Origin: Heliopora coerulea
Lineage: Eukaryota; Cnidaria; Anthozoa; Scleralcyonacea; Helioporidae
Length of the DNA: 64,000 bases
Assembly: GCA_030142905.1 (NCBI GenBank)
Contig: JASJOG010000002.1
Span: 5,899,001-5,963,000 of the forward strand
Direction: 5' to 3'
Shown: in pieces, positions 1 through 9,876 of the stretch
Numbering within the stretch: the first letter of the stretch is position 1
How the letters are laid out: every line of letters begins with the position of its first letter
The notes under the pieces: generated by a model
Seen by the model: only the letters and a program-made list of their open reading frames with translations
The model's database searches: none
What the model was told of the DNA's origin: nothing
Translations under genes and position numbers: made by a program

Positions 1-200
1 CATAAATATGCACACAGAGTACATGTATACCAAGGTTTGAATCAACATTAAAAATTTGCATGATTGCAAAAGGTTTTTGCAACTTTTGAGTATAAATGAA
101 TACAGGGTTGGCCCCACAATGCTGAGATATTTAATCACCTCATTAAGCAAAATTAATAACTTGTAACAAAATGGTTTATAATAAAACAATAACACTTTTT

Positions 201-290
201 ATGAGTATCTCATCAGTCATCAGAAGGCTGTAGGTTTGATCCCCTTCCAGGGCCCAGAAATTGTTTTTCTGAAGTACGAGGATGATGTAC
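201..290 (+). repeat. tRNA-derived SINE fragment
   Basis: GTATCTCATCAGTCATCAGAAGG, then a B-box-like GTAGGTTTGATCCCC and CAGAAATTGTTTTTCTGAAG. Same family as the copy at 419-510. Confidence 0.5.
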
Positions 291-418
291 TACCTATTAT
301 CTGTGACATTTCTAACCTCTCACATGCAAACATATCTCATTGAAGATCATTATGAACATATTGTTACTGCTGCATAGGCAGTACATATGTCAAACTTGCA
401 TCTTAGTTCACCATCTTA

Positions 419-510
419 GTGCCAGTAGCTCAACAGTTAGAGCATCTCACCAGTCTTCAGAAGGTTGTCAGTTCAATACCCATCTGGGGCTCAGAAATTA
501 TTTTTCAGAA
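419..510 (+). repeat. tRNA-derived SINE
   Basis: A-box-like GTAGCTCAACAGTTAGAGC and B-box-like GTCAGTTCAATACCC, followed by GGGGCTCAGAAATTATTTTT. The cloverleaf is not intact (acceptor stem does not pair), so a SINE head rather than a tRNA gene. The small ORF over it is spurious. Confidence 0.55.
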
Positions 511-2036
511 GTGTGAGCTGATGAACATTCATTTATCATTCACTCCAGTTCCATTACATATTATTTTATGCTTTTGGTTTTGGAAATTTTGCTGGAGCAC
601 CATAATTTACTGGAACATCAACTTACTTGCCTGGCATGAACAATCAAAGGTATACAGTACAAGTACATCAACAATGGTAACACATGTAATTCATTGGATA
701 AGATTTTACTAATTTCATCAATCATTTATGGGTACAGCTTCAGTTAAGAAACAGAAATACTTGTGAGTTAATGATAGCATTAGATATATGTGTTCAATTA
801 CCAGCCAGGTAATTATAAAGGCAACATTAGCTCAGTTTAATACTGTATATGTAAAATCTGATACCATAATCCAAACTTATCTCTAGAAAATGTATAAATA
901 AATTGGAAATCTGACTTTATTGAGATACTTATGACCCTTTACTGACAGGATGTCTCCCCTTGACAAGTAATATCATCTAGCACAGGGGTTGTCAATAAAT
1001 TTTTTGTAAGGGCCATACAGTTATTTTGAATCATTGCAACAGGCCAAGAAGGTATAATTTAATGCAATAATGAATTAGTGGATGTCCAAAGTAACATAAC
1101 AGTAATCTATTATATAACTGCTCAAAAACTGGAATACATGCTTGGAAACCTATCCCATCCACAGGTAAACATTTACGTTTGATGTCAGCACAGTTCACAT
1201 TTTTCATTGGTGCTATTCATCCTTAGATACAACCAATGGTTATTGGTATGAGAAATAATCACATGTAGCCTGCAGTGTTAATGTTTACTGTACACAGCAT
1301 GTCCAAATCATATATTTTCCCAAGAATGTGCATTATAATTGAAAGTTATGACACAAACCAATGGTACAACTTCTTAAGCATTAGAAGTCGTGCATTTGAT
1401 CAGCAACCATACAGAGATTAACATTGATCAATGCTTTTTAAGTCTCAGAAAAGATCTAGATTGTGAAGATTACAAACTGAGATTTTAAAGGGACCAAGTA
1501 GCAACTTTTTTGAAATCTAATTTTTTTTTTTCACAGGTCATATCAAACCATCTTCTGGGCCAGATTTGCATCCAGGCCACCTATTGAGATTCAAGGATAT
1601 AGCATTAGCCGGATTATAATAACGGAAGACTGATCCAACATGGGGAGAGATTTGTACAGTAGGTCAATTCAATGTAAAGATTGAAAAAAAGAACCAAAAA
1701 TAGTGGAAAATTCTCATGAAACACTGTATAACCACAAAATATTAAAATATGCGAATATTTGTATACAAGCATACATATATTGATATATAAGTATCCAAAC
1801 TATTCAGTCTTACTGAAAGAAACTAATGGACAACTCAATTTATTTACCAAGGAGTTCTCTTAAACTGGAAGTTGAATTCAGCATTACATCTTTATCAAAT
1901 ATTTAAAAAATAAGAAGTGTCCATATTTTTGGTCACAATCTGAAATACACAGAGTAACCCTAGGATTTACATGACTATGTGATTATACATACAGAACGTA
2001 GAGGACTGTACATAATCATGTATGTAATAAACTTAC
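511..2036. other. No gene recognised
   Basis: AT-rich non-coding DNA. No domain-bearing ORF, tRNA or clear element was seen. Confidence 0.4.
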
Positions 2037-2128
2037 GACGAATCGATGAATTTGGAACTGGAATTGTTCGGAAACGTATAGGAAAACACGTTCTATCGTG
2101 GTCAACGATACCAGCCTCTCGAGGTAAT
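2037..2128 (-). other. Weak internal-exon candidate
   Basis: On the minus strand AAATAG|ATTACC to ATTCGTC|GTAAGT encloses 92 nt. One frame reads YLERLVSLTTIERVFLYVSE without a stop, which looks protein-like. The polypyrimidine tract is poor and no partner exon was found. It may belong to a gene extending left of the window, or be chance. Confidence 0.2.
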
Positions 2129-3112
2129 CTATTTTACTTGTAATGATCATTAATTCACTAGGTATGGAATCCATGGAGACAATAACAAATACAAACTTCT
2201 AAAATTTCCACAAAATTTGAAGGACAAGATGACCGTTACAAGTCCTGAAAAAAGTACTTACATTTTGAAACTTTTCTTGGGTACGACTTATCCGTGACGT
2301 TTCCTGTATTGCGAGAAAAAGGTCAAGGCAATGAAGAAGAAGTGAAGAACAAAACAATTCACCTGACAAAGAACATGGCGGTGAGGCGTTCGCGTCAGGG
2401 CTACATGGTCGTTATGGTGATCTTGCAGAGCACAGCTACCCCAAGTGCAATAAGTTGGAAAAACAATATCATCAGGATGGCAAAGGTAGCTAGCTTTGCC
2501 GTTGCGCGTTCCGCATATCTACTTCAAAGCGCTCCATAACTAACAGTGATACTAAGGTTGCTCGCGCGAAGGAAGTGCTGTAAAGTGAAGTTTCAACATC
2601 GCCTAAATTTACTGGGAATCGTCTAGCCAGATACATAAAGGAGGAGGATATTTTTTGACGGACCCTATTTTTTACCCAAACTGGGTCCTTAAGAAGTTAT
2701 TGGACATTCATTTTTTTTTCGCGAATTGATTGTAAGATTATATTTGCGATTTAGAAAGACAAAATCCTTTCACCTCAATGCAGAATTTAAAATGTACACT
2801 GTATTCAATCAGCTCTTATTCAGAAACATTCTAATACATATAATAGCATACGCGCAGTGACAAAATACATTCCGGGGTGCGAGATATTATTTGCCCCAAA
2901 AAGTCAATTTGATGCCGAATCAGTTAATTTTGTATCCAGAGTAAGTTTTTCTTGTGTGTGTGTCATCGTATGTATGTATGTATGTATGTATGTATTTTTA
3001 TATGTATACACTCATATATATACAATACAATCAGTTTCTATGTTGACTTTATGTAGAGTACTCAATATCTTGTAAGATAGAGCAGATAAATGAAATGAAT
3101 AAGCTTAAAATT

Positions 3113-3166
3113 CTTGGTTGTTACTCAGAGTTTCACGTCTCTTTGGACGATCATCAGACAACTGTG
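3113..3166 (-). ncRNA. Hammerhead ribozyme, type I, apparently intact
   Basis: All elements are visible on the minus strand: stem I GUUGU/ACAAC (3158-3162 with 3117-3121), CUGAUGA (3151-3157), stem II CGUC/GACG with a CAAAGA loop, GAAA (3131-3134), stem III ACU/AGU with loop CUG, and GUA cleavage triplet directly before stem I. The base pair next to the core in stem II is U-U where G-C is usual. A strong candidate for a self-cleaving motif of the Penelope-associated kind. Confidence 0.7.
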
Positions 3167-3177
3167 TCCACAGTTGT

Positions 3178-3233
<56 letters not shown>

Positions 3234-3237
<4 letters not shown>

Positions 3238-3261
3238 AAACTCGGAGTAGCGACACAAGAC
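3234..3261 (+). ncRNA. 3' half of a hammerhead motif next to (CT)n
   Basis: Plus strand GTGAAACTCGGAGTAGCGAC: GAAA, stem III ACU/AGU and GUA triplet are present, but the 5' half is replaced by the (CT)n tract. It is inverted relative to the motif at 3113-3166. The tail downstream (CAAGACATTTTAAG) is related in both. Confidence 0.5.
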
Positions 3262-3288
3262 ATTTTAAGTTTTTGTTATTTTATTTGT

Positions 3289-3342
<54 letters not shown>

Positions 3343-3390
3343 ATATGATGAAAAGTTTGTTTTCAAGCTTTATCTCAGAAAACTTCTGAG

Positions 3391-3462
3391 TTCCCCTACG
3401 GGAATCGAACCCGTGTCTCCCGATTGCCGGTACGGTTGTTTTACCACTAGACTACAGGGTCT
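3391..3462 (-). repeat. tRNA-derived SINE, inverted copy 1
   Basis: Minus strand: TAGTCTAGTGGTAAAACAAC (A box) and a perfect T arm ACGGGTTCGATTCCCGT. The acceptor stem does not pair. It forms an inverted pair with 3671-3744. Confidence 0.6.
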
Positions 3463-3670
3463 CAGACGGCAAGTATGATGTTAATTATTATTACAAATAA
3501 TTATTATTATTCATCATAAATATATATCCAAGCTTACAAACATCTACACTTAGTAAGATGAAATTTACTTATACACAATATCACATTACAGGTATGTTCA
3601 GCTTTCAAGTACGAAAGAGGCATATCAATATTACGAACCAGGTCTCTAATTAACATCATGCATGCCGTCT

Positions 3671-3744
3671 GAGACCCTATAGTCTAGTGGTAAAACAACC
3701 GTACCGGCAATCGGGAGACACGGGTTCGATTCCTGCTGGGGAAC
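3671..3744 (+). repeat. tRNA-derived SINE, inverted copy 2
   Basis: Same A and B boxes on the plus strand, followed by a shared tail (ATCTACACTTAGTAAGATG) that also occurs at 3542. Not a functional tRNA because the acceptor stem is lost. Confidence 0.6.
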
Positions 3745-3901
3745 TCAGAAGTTATCTGTGATAGAGGTTGGGTTACAAACTTTTCATCATATATATCTAT
3801 CCAAGCTTAGAAACATCTACACTTAGTAAGATGAAATTTACTCATACATAAAACTTAAAATAACATAAACTTAAAATAAAATAATATAAACTTAGAATGT
3901 C

Positions 3902-3951
3902 TTGTGTTGCTGCTCCGAGTTTCACGCTACTATGCGATCATCAGGCAACAG
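3902..3951 (-). ncRNA. Hammerhead motif with disabled cleavage triplet
   Basis: Minus strand: stem I UGUUGC/GCAACA, CUGAUGA (3938-3944), stem II UCGC/GCG, then GAAAC. The triplet is GCA instead of GUA, breaking the conserved A-U pair, so it is probably inactive. Confidence 0.6.
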
Positions 3952-4059
3952 GTTGTTAATGGTATTGAGCACTCTTAATGTCAAAGCCATTCCTTGCTTT
4001 GGTTTATTTTGACATATATACATAATATATATAAGCACATATATATACATATGTATATG

Positions 4060-4455
4060 AGAACTATTAGTATAAGATTAACCATTTGGGTGAGGGGATA
4101 TAAGGATAATACTTCTTCCAAGTGATTCGAACCCAAACCGGGTAAGTAGAGAAAAATTCTACTTGATTGCGGCTGGGATTCGAACCCGCGACCTTCGGTT
4201 TACTAGTCCGACGCTCTACCAACTGAGCTACAAGGCCAAGCCGGGAGGAGGCTATGGGATGATGGTATTTATCTGACATTTCGAAACGCTAGTTTCTTCC
4301 ATATCGACCAGACTATATGTATCTGTAAAGCTTCTGTATGAGAACTATTAGTATAAGATTAACCACTTGAGTGAGAGGATATAAGGATAATACTTCTTCC
4401 AAGTGATTCGAACCCATACCGGGTAAGTAGAGAAAACTCTACTTGACCGCGGCAT
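4060..4455. repeat. Direct repeat pair (~115 bp each)
   Basis: GAGAACTATTAGTATAAGAT to CTACTTGA appears at about 4060-4170 and again at 4338-4448. These look like two SINE tails, the second interrupted by an (AT)n tract. Confidence 0.7.
4166..4237 (-). repeat. tRNA-Thr-like SINE head
   Basis: GTAGCTCAGTTGGTAGAGC, an anticodon-loop-like CTAGTAA (AGT, threonine) and GCGGGTTCGAATCCC are all clear on the minus strand. The 3' acceptor strand does not pair with GGCCTTG, so a tRNA-derived repeat or pseudogene. Confidence 0.65.
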
Positions 4456-4492
4456 ATATATATGTGCTTATATGTATATATGTGTATATATA

Positions 4493-4538
<46 letters not shown>

Positions 4539-4603
4539 TATATATGTGCTTATATATAAGCACATATATGTAGATAAGCATACACACACACGCACACGCA
4601 CAC

Positions 4604-4640
<37 letters not shown>

Positions 4641-4693
4641 TATGATGGATTCTCCCGTCGTGTTCGAAGTATGAGGGTCCAACAATTTTGTGT

Positions 4694-5022
4694 TCAGTCT
4701 TTATGCTTGCGCCTAAGATGACTTTTCAGGCCAGCTAACGATTTGCATACGAGGCCACAAATAGAGCAAGTGGCCGCATTAGCTGTTGAATCTGCTGGTT
4801 GGTTCGTGCTTCTGCTCTTTGCTCTGGCTTGTAACTCGCGAAGATGGGCAACGCGTGAGTTTACAAAACCCTTTATGCCCTTGTAACAGGCAACTCTCCG
4901 TTCACTTCGATTAGTTGCCAATGCTTCAAAGGTAGAAATAGGAATATTTGCTGACTTAAGGTTATATTTCAGCTTATCCTGGAAGCGAAGTAAAGATCTG
5001 CCGACATTACGTGCACCGTCTA
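4694..5022 (-). mobile_element. LINE 3' end fragment with C2H2 finger
   Basis: Minus strand: LDGARNVGRSLLRFQDKLKY, then ISTFEALATNRSERR, matching the RVGRP-LRF-D-K pattern found near the C-terminus of many LINE ORF2 proteins. It ends with a zinc finger, CSICGLVCKSLAGLKSHLRR plus KH. The open frame runs without an ATG from 5022 to the stop at 4694. The RT domain is absent. Confidence 0.65.
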
Positions 5023-5138
5023 ATATATATATATTTATATATAAATGTAGCTGTTTGGTCTCTGAAAAGGAGAGTGCTCAATACAAAGGTGTAGTCCTTT
5101 AATAATCTATTTGGTTAATATCTAAGCTTTGAGCAACT

Positions 5139-5180
5139 GCCGTTACACGGTGTTTCACGCTTACGCGATCATCAGACGAC
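5139..5180 (-). ncRNA. Hammerhead ribozyme, left half of a twin palindrome
   Basis: Mirror copy of the plus-strand motif at 5181-5222. Stem I GUCGU/ACGGC, CUGAUGA, stem II CGC/GCG, GAAA, stem III ACA/UGU with CCG loop, and GUA triplet are all present on the minus strand. Confidence 0.65.
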
Positions 5181-5222
5181 GTCGTCTGATGATCGCGTAA
5201 GCGTGAAACACCGTGTAACGGC
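5181..5222 (+). ncRNA. Hammerhead ribozyme, right half of a twin palindrome
   Basis: Stem I GUCGU (5181-5185) pairs with ACGGC (5218-5222, one G-U). Also present: CUGAUGA (5186-5192), stem II CGC/GCG with GUAA loop, GAAA (5205-5208), stem III ACA-CCG-UGU, and GUA triplet (5215-5217). Core complete. Confidence 0.65.
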
Positions 5223-5252
5223 AGTTGCTAAAAGCTTAGACATTAACCAAAT

Positions 5253-5304
<52 letters not shown>

Positions 5305-5799
5305 CAAATAATATATTATTTACATATTTATAGATATTTCATATATATAAATGCACGTATGTATGTATACTTAATCATATATCCGATTACAATTTGTAAC
5401 TTTTATTCTAATTTTGTGTTATTAATTTGTTTTAATTTACTTGACTATTCAATTTCACGGCTTTTGCCCTATCTTTTCCTTTTTATTTTGCCGCACATAG
5501 TTGTCTATCCGAACCTTAGATTTACGGCATGCTCCCAGACCCGCCACGCCTCATACATCTATGTATCATAGAACTGCATAGTGGAGCCTGGTTAATTAGA
5601 GTGGATTTAGTTTTTGTTTTCTATTCATTGATATAGACCAATGTTTGCAACACTAAAAGATTAAATATTGTTTTGCTAATTCATTGGCTCGGGCATTATT
5701 TCCGTTACGGTTGGGCACTGATTCGGTGTACTTCTTTGACCTCGTCATTCAATATGGGACAGTAGTACAAAATTTGCTTATGCTTTGTTTCCATAAGAT

Positions 5800-6090
5800 G
5801 GGGCTCTTGTGATAAACTTGACATGTAATTTCACATTTGAAAAACATATGGAATTGGAACATTTTCATATATGAAATTTTCATTCCACATATAAAGTCGA
5901 AACATTTCACATATGAAATGACCTGGTTCAAGATTTCACATGTGAAATGTTGGTATACCAAACATGTACTTCACATATAAAATGGAAGACTCACATATGG
6001 AAACTAATTTCGCCAATAAGATTTTCATTTCACATATGGAATTGAAATATTTTCATATGTGAAATATATTTTCATGTACAAAAATATATG
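5800..6090. repeat. Cluster of TTTCAYATRTGAAA palindromes
   Basis: Many copies of TTTCACATATGAAAT-like self-complementary words. The same family recurs at 19335-19440, 24150-24200, 26945-27095 and 35265-35395. Probably a short inverted-repeat transposon family. Confidence 0.6.
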
Positions 6091-6742
6091 TTGGTGACTC
6101 TTCTAGCCCCAAAGTACTCGGGAGCCGTATTCTAATTATACCAAATGGATCAATTTTCCGGCCAACAATAATTGAAAAGTCGGATCATTTTAACCGCTTC
6201 ACCTTTGCCATGGGTGGACCTTAAAACAAACAGGCATATTTTGGAACTTTCATTTGATTCATAAATTACATCAAGATCAGCCTTAAATCACTACAATCCT
6301 GGACAAAACCAATTGGGCACCACAAAGTATTCATTGCCTATAAGTTGATGTTTTTCTGTTACTCTTTATCTGCCTTAACGAAATGTTCTTTTACCTTCCC
6401 CAACTCCTATGTTTTTGACAATAGTTATCGTAAATTCTCAACTTCTGGCTTGCATAGATGGAGCAACGTTGACGAAGGAAAGGGAAAAGACGTCCGAAAA
6501 GTCTTAATTGAAACCTTAGGTAATAATCACAAGCAAATCATAACTATAAGGTAATAATCACAACCACATCTAAGAGAATAGTGGACTGTTTTAAACTTAG
6601 TATATCGACGTGACAGAGGATGTCTTACGCTATATTTGCGCCATACTCACCCCAGAAGTGAATAGCACAAAATAAACATCGAGAAGCATTGCCTCGGAGG
6701 GAGAGGGGAAGCTCGTAGCGTCTTGAATCTGCACTTCTCTTC

Positions 6743-6919
6743 AGCCTGGTTTACACTGGTGATATAAGCTTAAGCATAACGACACACGCAAGCCCAGTAG
6801 ATACTTCATGATTGGTAAATCCCTTCGTATTGAGGAAGCACAAAGAGTTCAGTTGATTGTGAAGTGCTAACTGCGCTTGCATATGTCGTTATGCTTATGT
6901 CACCAGTGTAAACCAGGCC
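6743..6919. mobile_element. MITE with GCCTGGTTTACAC ends
   Basis: AGCCTGGTTTACACTGGTGA at the left mirrors TCACCAGTGTAAACCAGG at the right. Internal arms share AAGCATAACGAC. About 177 bp, non-coding. Related ends occur in the inner element at 56357-56755. Confidence 0.75.
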
Positions 6920-6920
6920 T

Positions 6921-9676
6921 TTTTGTTTCAGTTTTCTAGTTCTTCGAAATCTAATAAGAAATTTGTAGCATGAGGAGGGTGACAAACAAAGACCCACATG
7001 AGACCACTAACTAACTGCAAAAATATGAAAATTATGGAAAGTTATTACAATGAACAGCGACATATATTTCAATGTGCCTAATGAATAATCTTTCATACTT
7101 CGCAAGTCATTCTGCTTGGTTTCCAAACATTGTTTTTGAACTGGAAAAAATTTCAGCAGCGGCGTCGTCACTTAGTCCATCTTTTCCAAACCTGGCGATC
7201 TAACAGCCCGCAGCAAAAGCGGAGGAGATCACTGAGCCATTAGCCATATTTAACACCATCTGGTATTATATATACACTACATTTAGAAAATAAATTCCGT
7301 GCTGGGATTTTTTCAGCCCTTTTTTGCCTCTGTATTTGATATCTTGGAACTGAAAAATGAGCAATGATAGAGTGCCGTGGATAGCAAACCCAAAAATACA
7401 GAGCTGGTTAAGGTTATGAAAAGCAAAACTCCGAAACACATTGGACAGATTATGAGACATAATTCCACACAGCAACAGTAATATTAAAAATGCAGCCTTG
7501 CGTAAGCAGTATTCAATCAACGTAAAAAAAGTTTCAAAGAAATGCTCTGCCAAATAACGAGAACACAAAGTTCGGGCCTTTCAAATGGAACTTCATCATT
7601 TGACAATGATGAAAGACTTCCACTCAAAACGTTAATACATTCTACTCTCGCTTTTTAGGCAGAGCAATACCTTTAAACTTTTTCTATGTCATACATACGG
7701 CAACATTTTCTTGAAGGTAAAGTGAATGAACATTGAAGGAGAAGAACTAGAAACATTTAGTATAGTAACCTCGAGTAATGAAGGGGATACAGTATACAGA
7801 ATGCAAGAGAGCTGGATTGAACACGCATACCATTGAACGCAACGAGCGTACTTGAATTGGACTGTATTGATTGCACACTTGCTAAAAGCTTCATCGAAAC
7901 CTGCAGGCTACTTTAGAGTCATCTAGCGATCGAGTACAGGGAAACAATTGTGAAAAGAGAGTATAAAATTGCAAACTCATAATAACATACTTCCTGGAAT
8001 ATACATACCAGACTTAATGATATGATACATTGTGCACTACACACACTAAACTTAACAATTAGATTGGAAGTTCGACAGTGGCGTAACTGCCATGCTGGCC
8101 GGAGGGGCCACCCCTAAAAATCTTGGGCCACCTCTCCAGGCAGTGTAATGCTATCTTTAAGCGTTAACAAATTTGACATTTTGCACGTGCAGGAGGACAT
8201 GACCTACTAAACTCTTCGACATGCATCCCCTCAAATTTATCTGTTTTACAAAATTCTGCCGATAACAATACTATATATGGTGTTACTTGTAGAGTTTGGT
8301 AATCTGTTTCAAATGCTTGCCGCCCCAAAATTTGTTAAGACCGCATCAACAACCCATCAATCGAGCCGCTACAAATGTCCAAGTTGCACCATTGGAGCCC
8401 AAGATTACTATGAGGTGTTGTTTGATGAAGAGGAAGCCAAACCAAACTTCATCTGATATTAATCAAGGGCAAGTAGTAATACTTAAAAGTAAAAACCAAC
8501 TTACGCTCGCCCGTTAAAAAGGAAAGAATTCATTCAATCAGACAGCTATTAAGTTTCTTTTCACGAAATAATAAACTTTTGCTCTGTTCCGTTGTATTAC
8601 GGAGACCATAGCGACAGGAGGTGTAAGGATGGAACATCCCAAGCGCAGTCCACTCGGCAAACTGTATTCTCATTCAATAAAATGGAAAACATCGCAAATG
8701 GAAAGATTTGATTTCAAGAAAATAAACATTGATGAGTAAACGAAAAGTTCGGAAGCGACTCGCTAAAGTTTTGCTCTTTTTTTGATTCAACCATCGCAAA
8801 GGCCATCTACATTTTTTTTATATTTAGAATGTCGAAAATATCTTTAGAAATGTTTCAAATGTTGAAATATTCTCGGACACATGTTGAAATTTCCCCTCAT
8901 TCCTTCCCTTCTTCAAAGTAAATATGACTTAGCAAAATTACGTTTTGCTCTCCCGCTTGAATAATTAAGGTTCGGGACATCTCTGACTGGAAGTTCGGGA
9001 GGACGATAAAAGGCACGTTCTCGTCTCCAGAACCCATGCCTTTCCTTAACGTGGCCTCTCGAATAGTTTTGGGGATCCGGAGACACAGACACCCGTTAGT
9101 AATATGATTGGTTGATTGAACACTATTAATTGAGTAAGAGATATATGGACAAGCTCTCATTGGCAAAGATCGGATGTCCTAACATTTAGGACATCCGGAG
9201 TCTGCTTCTCGGATGCCCCCAAACTTTTCGTACGACGGCGCTAATATAAGTATATTTCAGTAACTCAATATGAAGACTGCATAACGTGTTTTCAATTTCT
9301 TTGATAATGTTATACATGAATAAAATTTCTCATTCCTGAACGGCTCAGAGAAGCTACTTTCAAAGTAACACAGTGCAGAAAAAAGATAATTTTGTGTCGA
9401 AAAAAGGCATTTCAGTGAAGATATCTCAGCAAGCAAACATCTCGGCAATTACAAATTGACAGTAGTGGCGTAGTGAGCTATGTCGGTTCTCAGGGGCACA
9501 TATTCCTAATTTGAAAAATATCAAAATTGACTACAATGACGGTGTGACAATATTCAGAAGAATAAAATTGTGATGGCCTTTGGTGGTTAGTAACGTAGCC
9601 AATCAGGTTGCAGCGCCTGCACTAGTTGGTTTTTACTAAAAATGATTGGTTATTGGATTGAAAATGAGCCAGACGT
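6921..9676. other. Probable 3' flank of the protease gene; no other gene recognised
   Basis: Only short meaningless ORFs. A scrap of GC-rich transposon (GGCCGGAGGGGCCACCCCT) lies at 8095-8150. The stretch just left of 9676 should hold the 3' UTR. Confidence 0.4.
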
Positions 9677-9876
9677 CTACTTGTGTAAACGCGGATTTTC
9701 ACGAATGTTTTGGAGATGGATGTTCTGGTAGCCAGTGTTGTATATTCCTGCTTCGCGATTGTTGATCTCTACGGTCTTTTCCTGATGTCTACCATACTTA
9801 CAGAATAAAATTATCAGTAACACGAGGAATAGCACACCCGCAATACAGGATACCACAATTAGAGGAACTTTGTAAT
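9677..9876 (-). CDS. Terminal exon: transmembrane segment and cytoplasmic tail
   Basis: Acceptor TTTCCTCATATAG|ATTAC, phase 1. The frame reads DYKVP, then about 22 hydrophobic residues (LIVVSCIAGVLFLVLLIILF), then CKYGRHQEK as a positive stop-transfer signal. The tail of about 40 residues contains GIYNTGYQNI and ends NPRLHK before TAG at 9677-9679. YQNI fits a Y-x-x-hydrophobic sorting motif. The short length and lack of an ATG explain why a simple ORF scan misses it. It fixes the protein as type I membrane-anchored. I did not find a convincing polyadenylation signal just downstream. Confidence 0.85.

Larger units (their letters stand above)
5107..5254. repeat. Perfectly centred 74-bp-arm palindrome
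   Basis: Arms 5107-5180 and 5181-5254 meet with no spacer at GACGAC|GTCGTC and differ at only about two positions. It resembles two Penelope-type long terminal pieces joined head to head. A (TA)n tract follows immediately. Confidence 0.85.
2965..5300. repeat. Simple-sequence tracts
   Basis: (GTAT)n at about 2968-2994, (CT)n at 3183-3232, (TA)n at 3295-3334, (AT)n at 4499-4535, (CA)n with CG variants at 4582-4637 and (TA)n at 5256-5300. The small ORFs made of repeated I-Y, S-L or T-H codons here are artefacts of these tracts. Confidence 0.9.

Noticed and set aside
2294..2539. 81-codon plus-strand ORF with ATGGCGG context
   Set aside because: No domain, signal or splice partner; composition not convincing.
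3114..3389. ORFs of repeated S-L and I-Y residues, and similar at 4359-4674 and 5203-5571
   Set aside because: Translations of (CT)n, (TA)n and (CA)n tracts.
4166..4237. Functional tRNA-Thr gene
   Set aside because: A and B boxes and an AGT anticodon loop are present, but the acceptor stem does not pair; better explained as a SINE.
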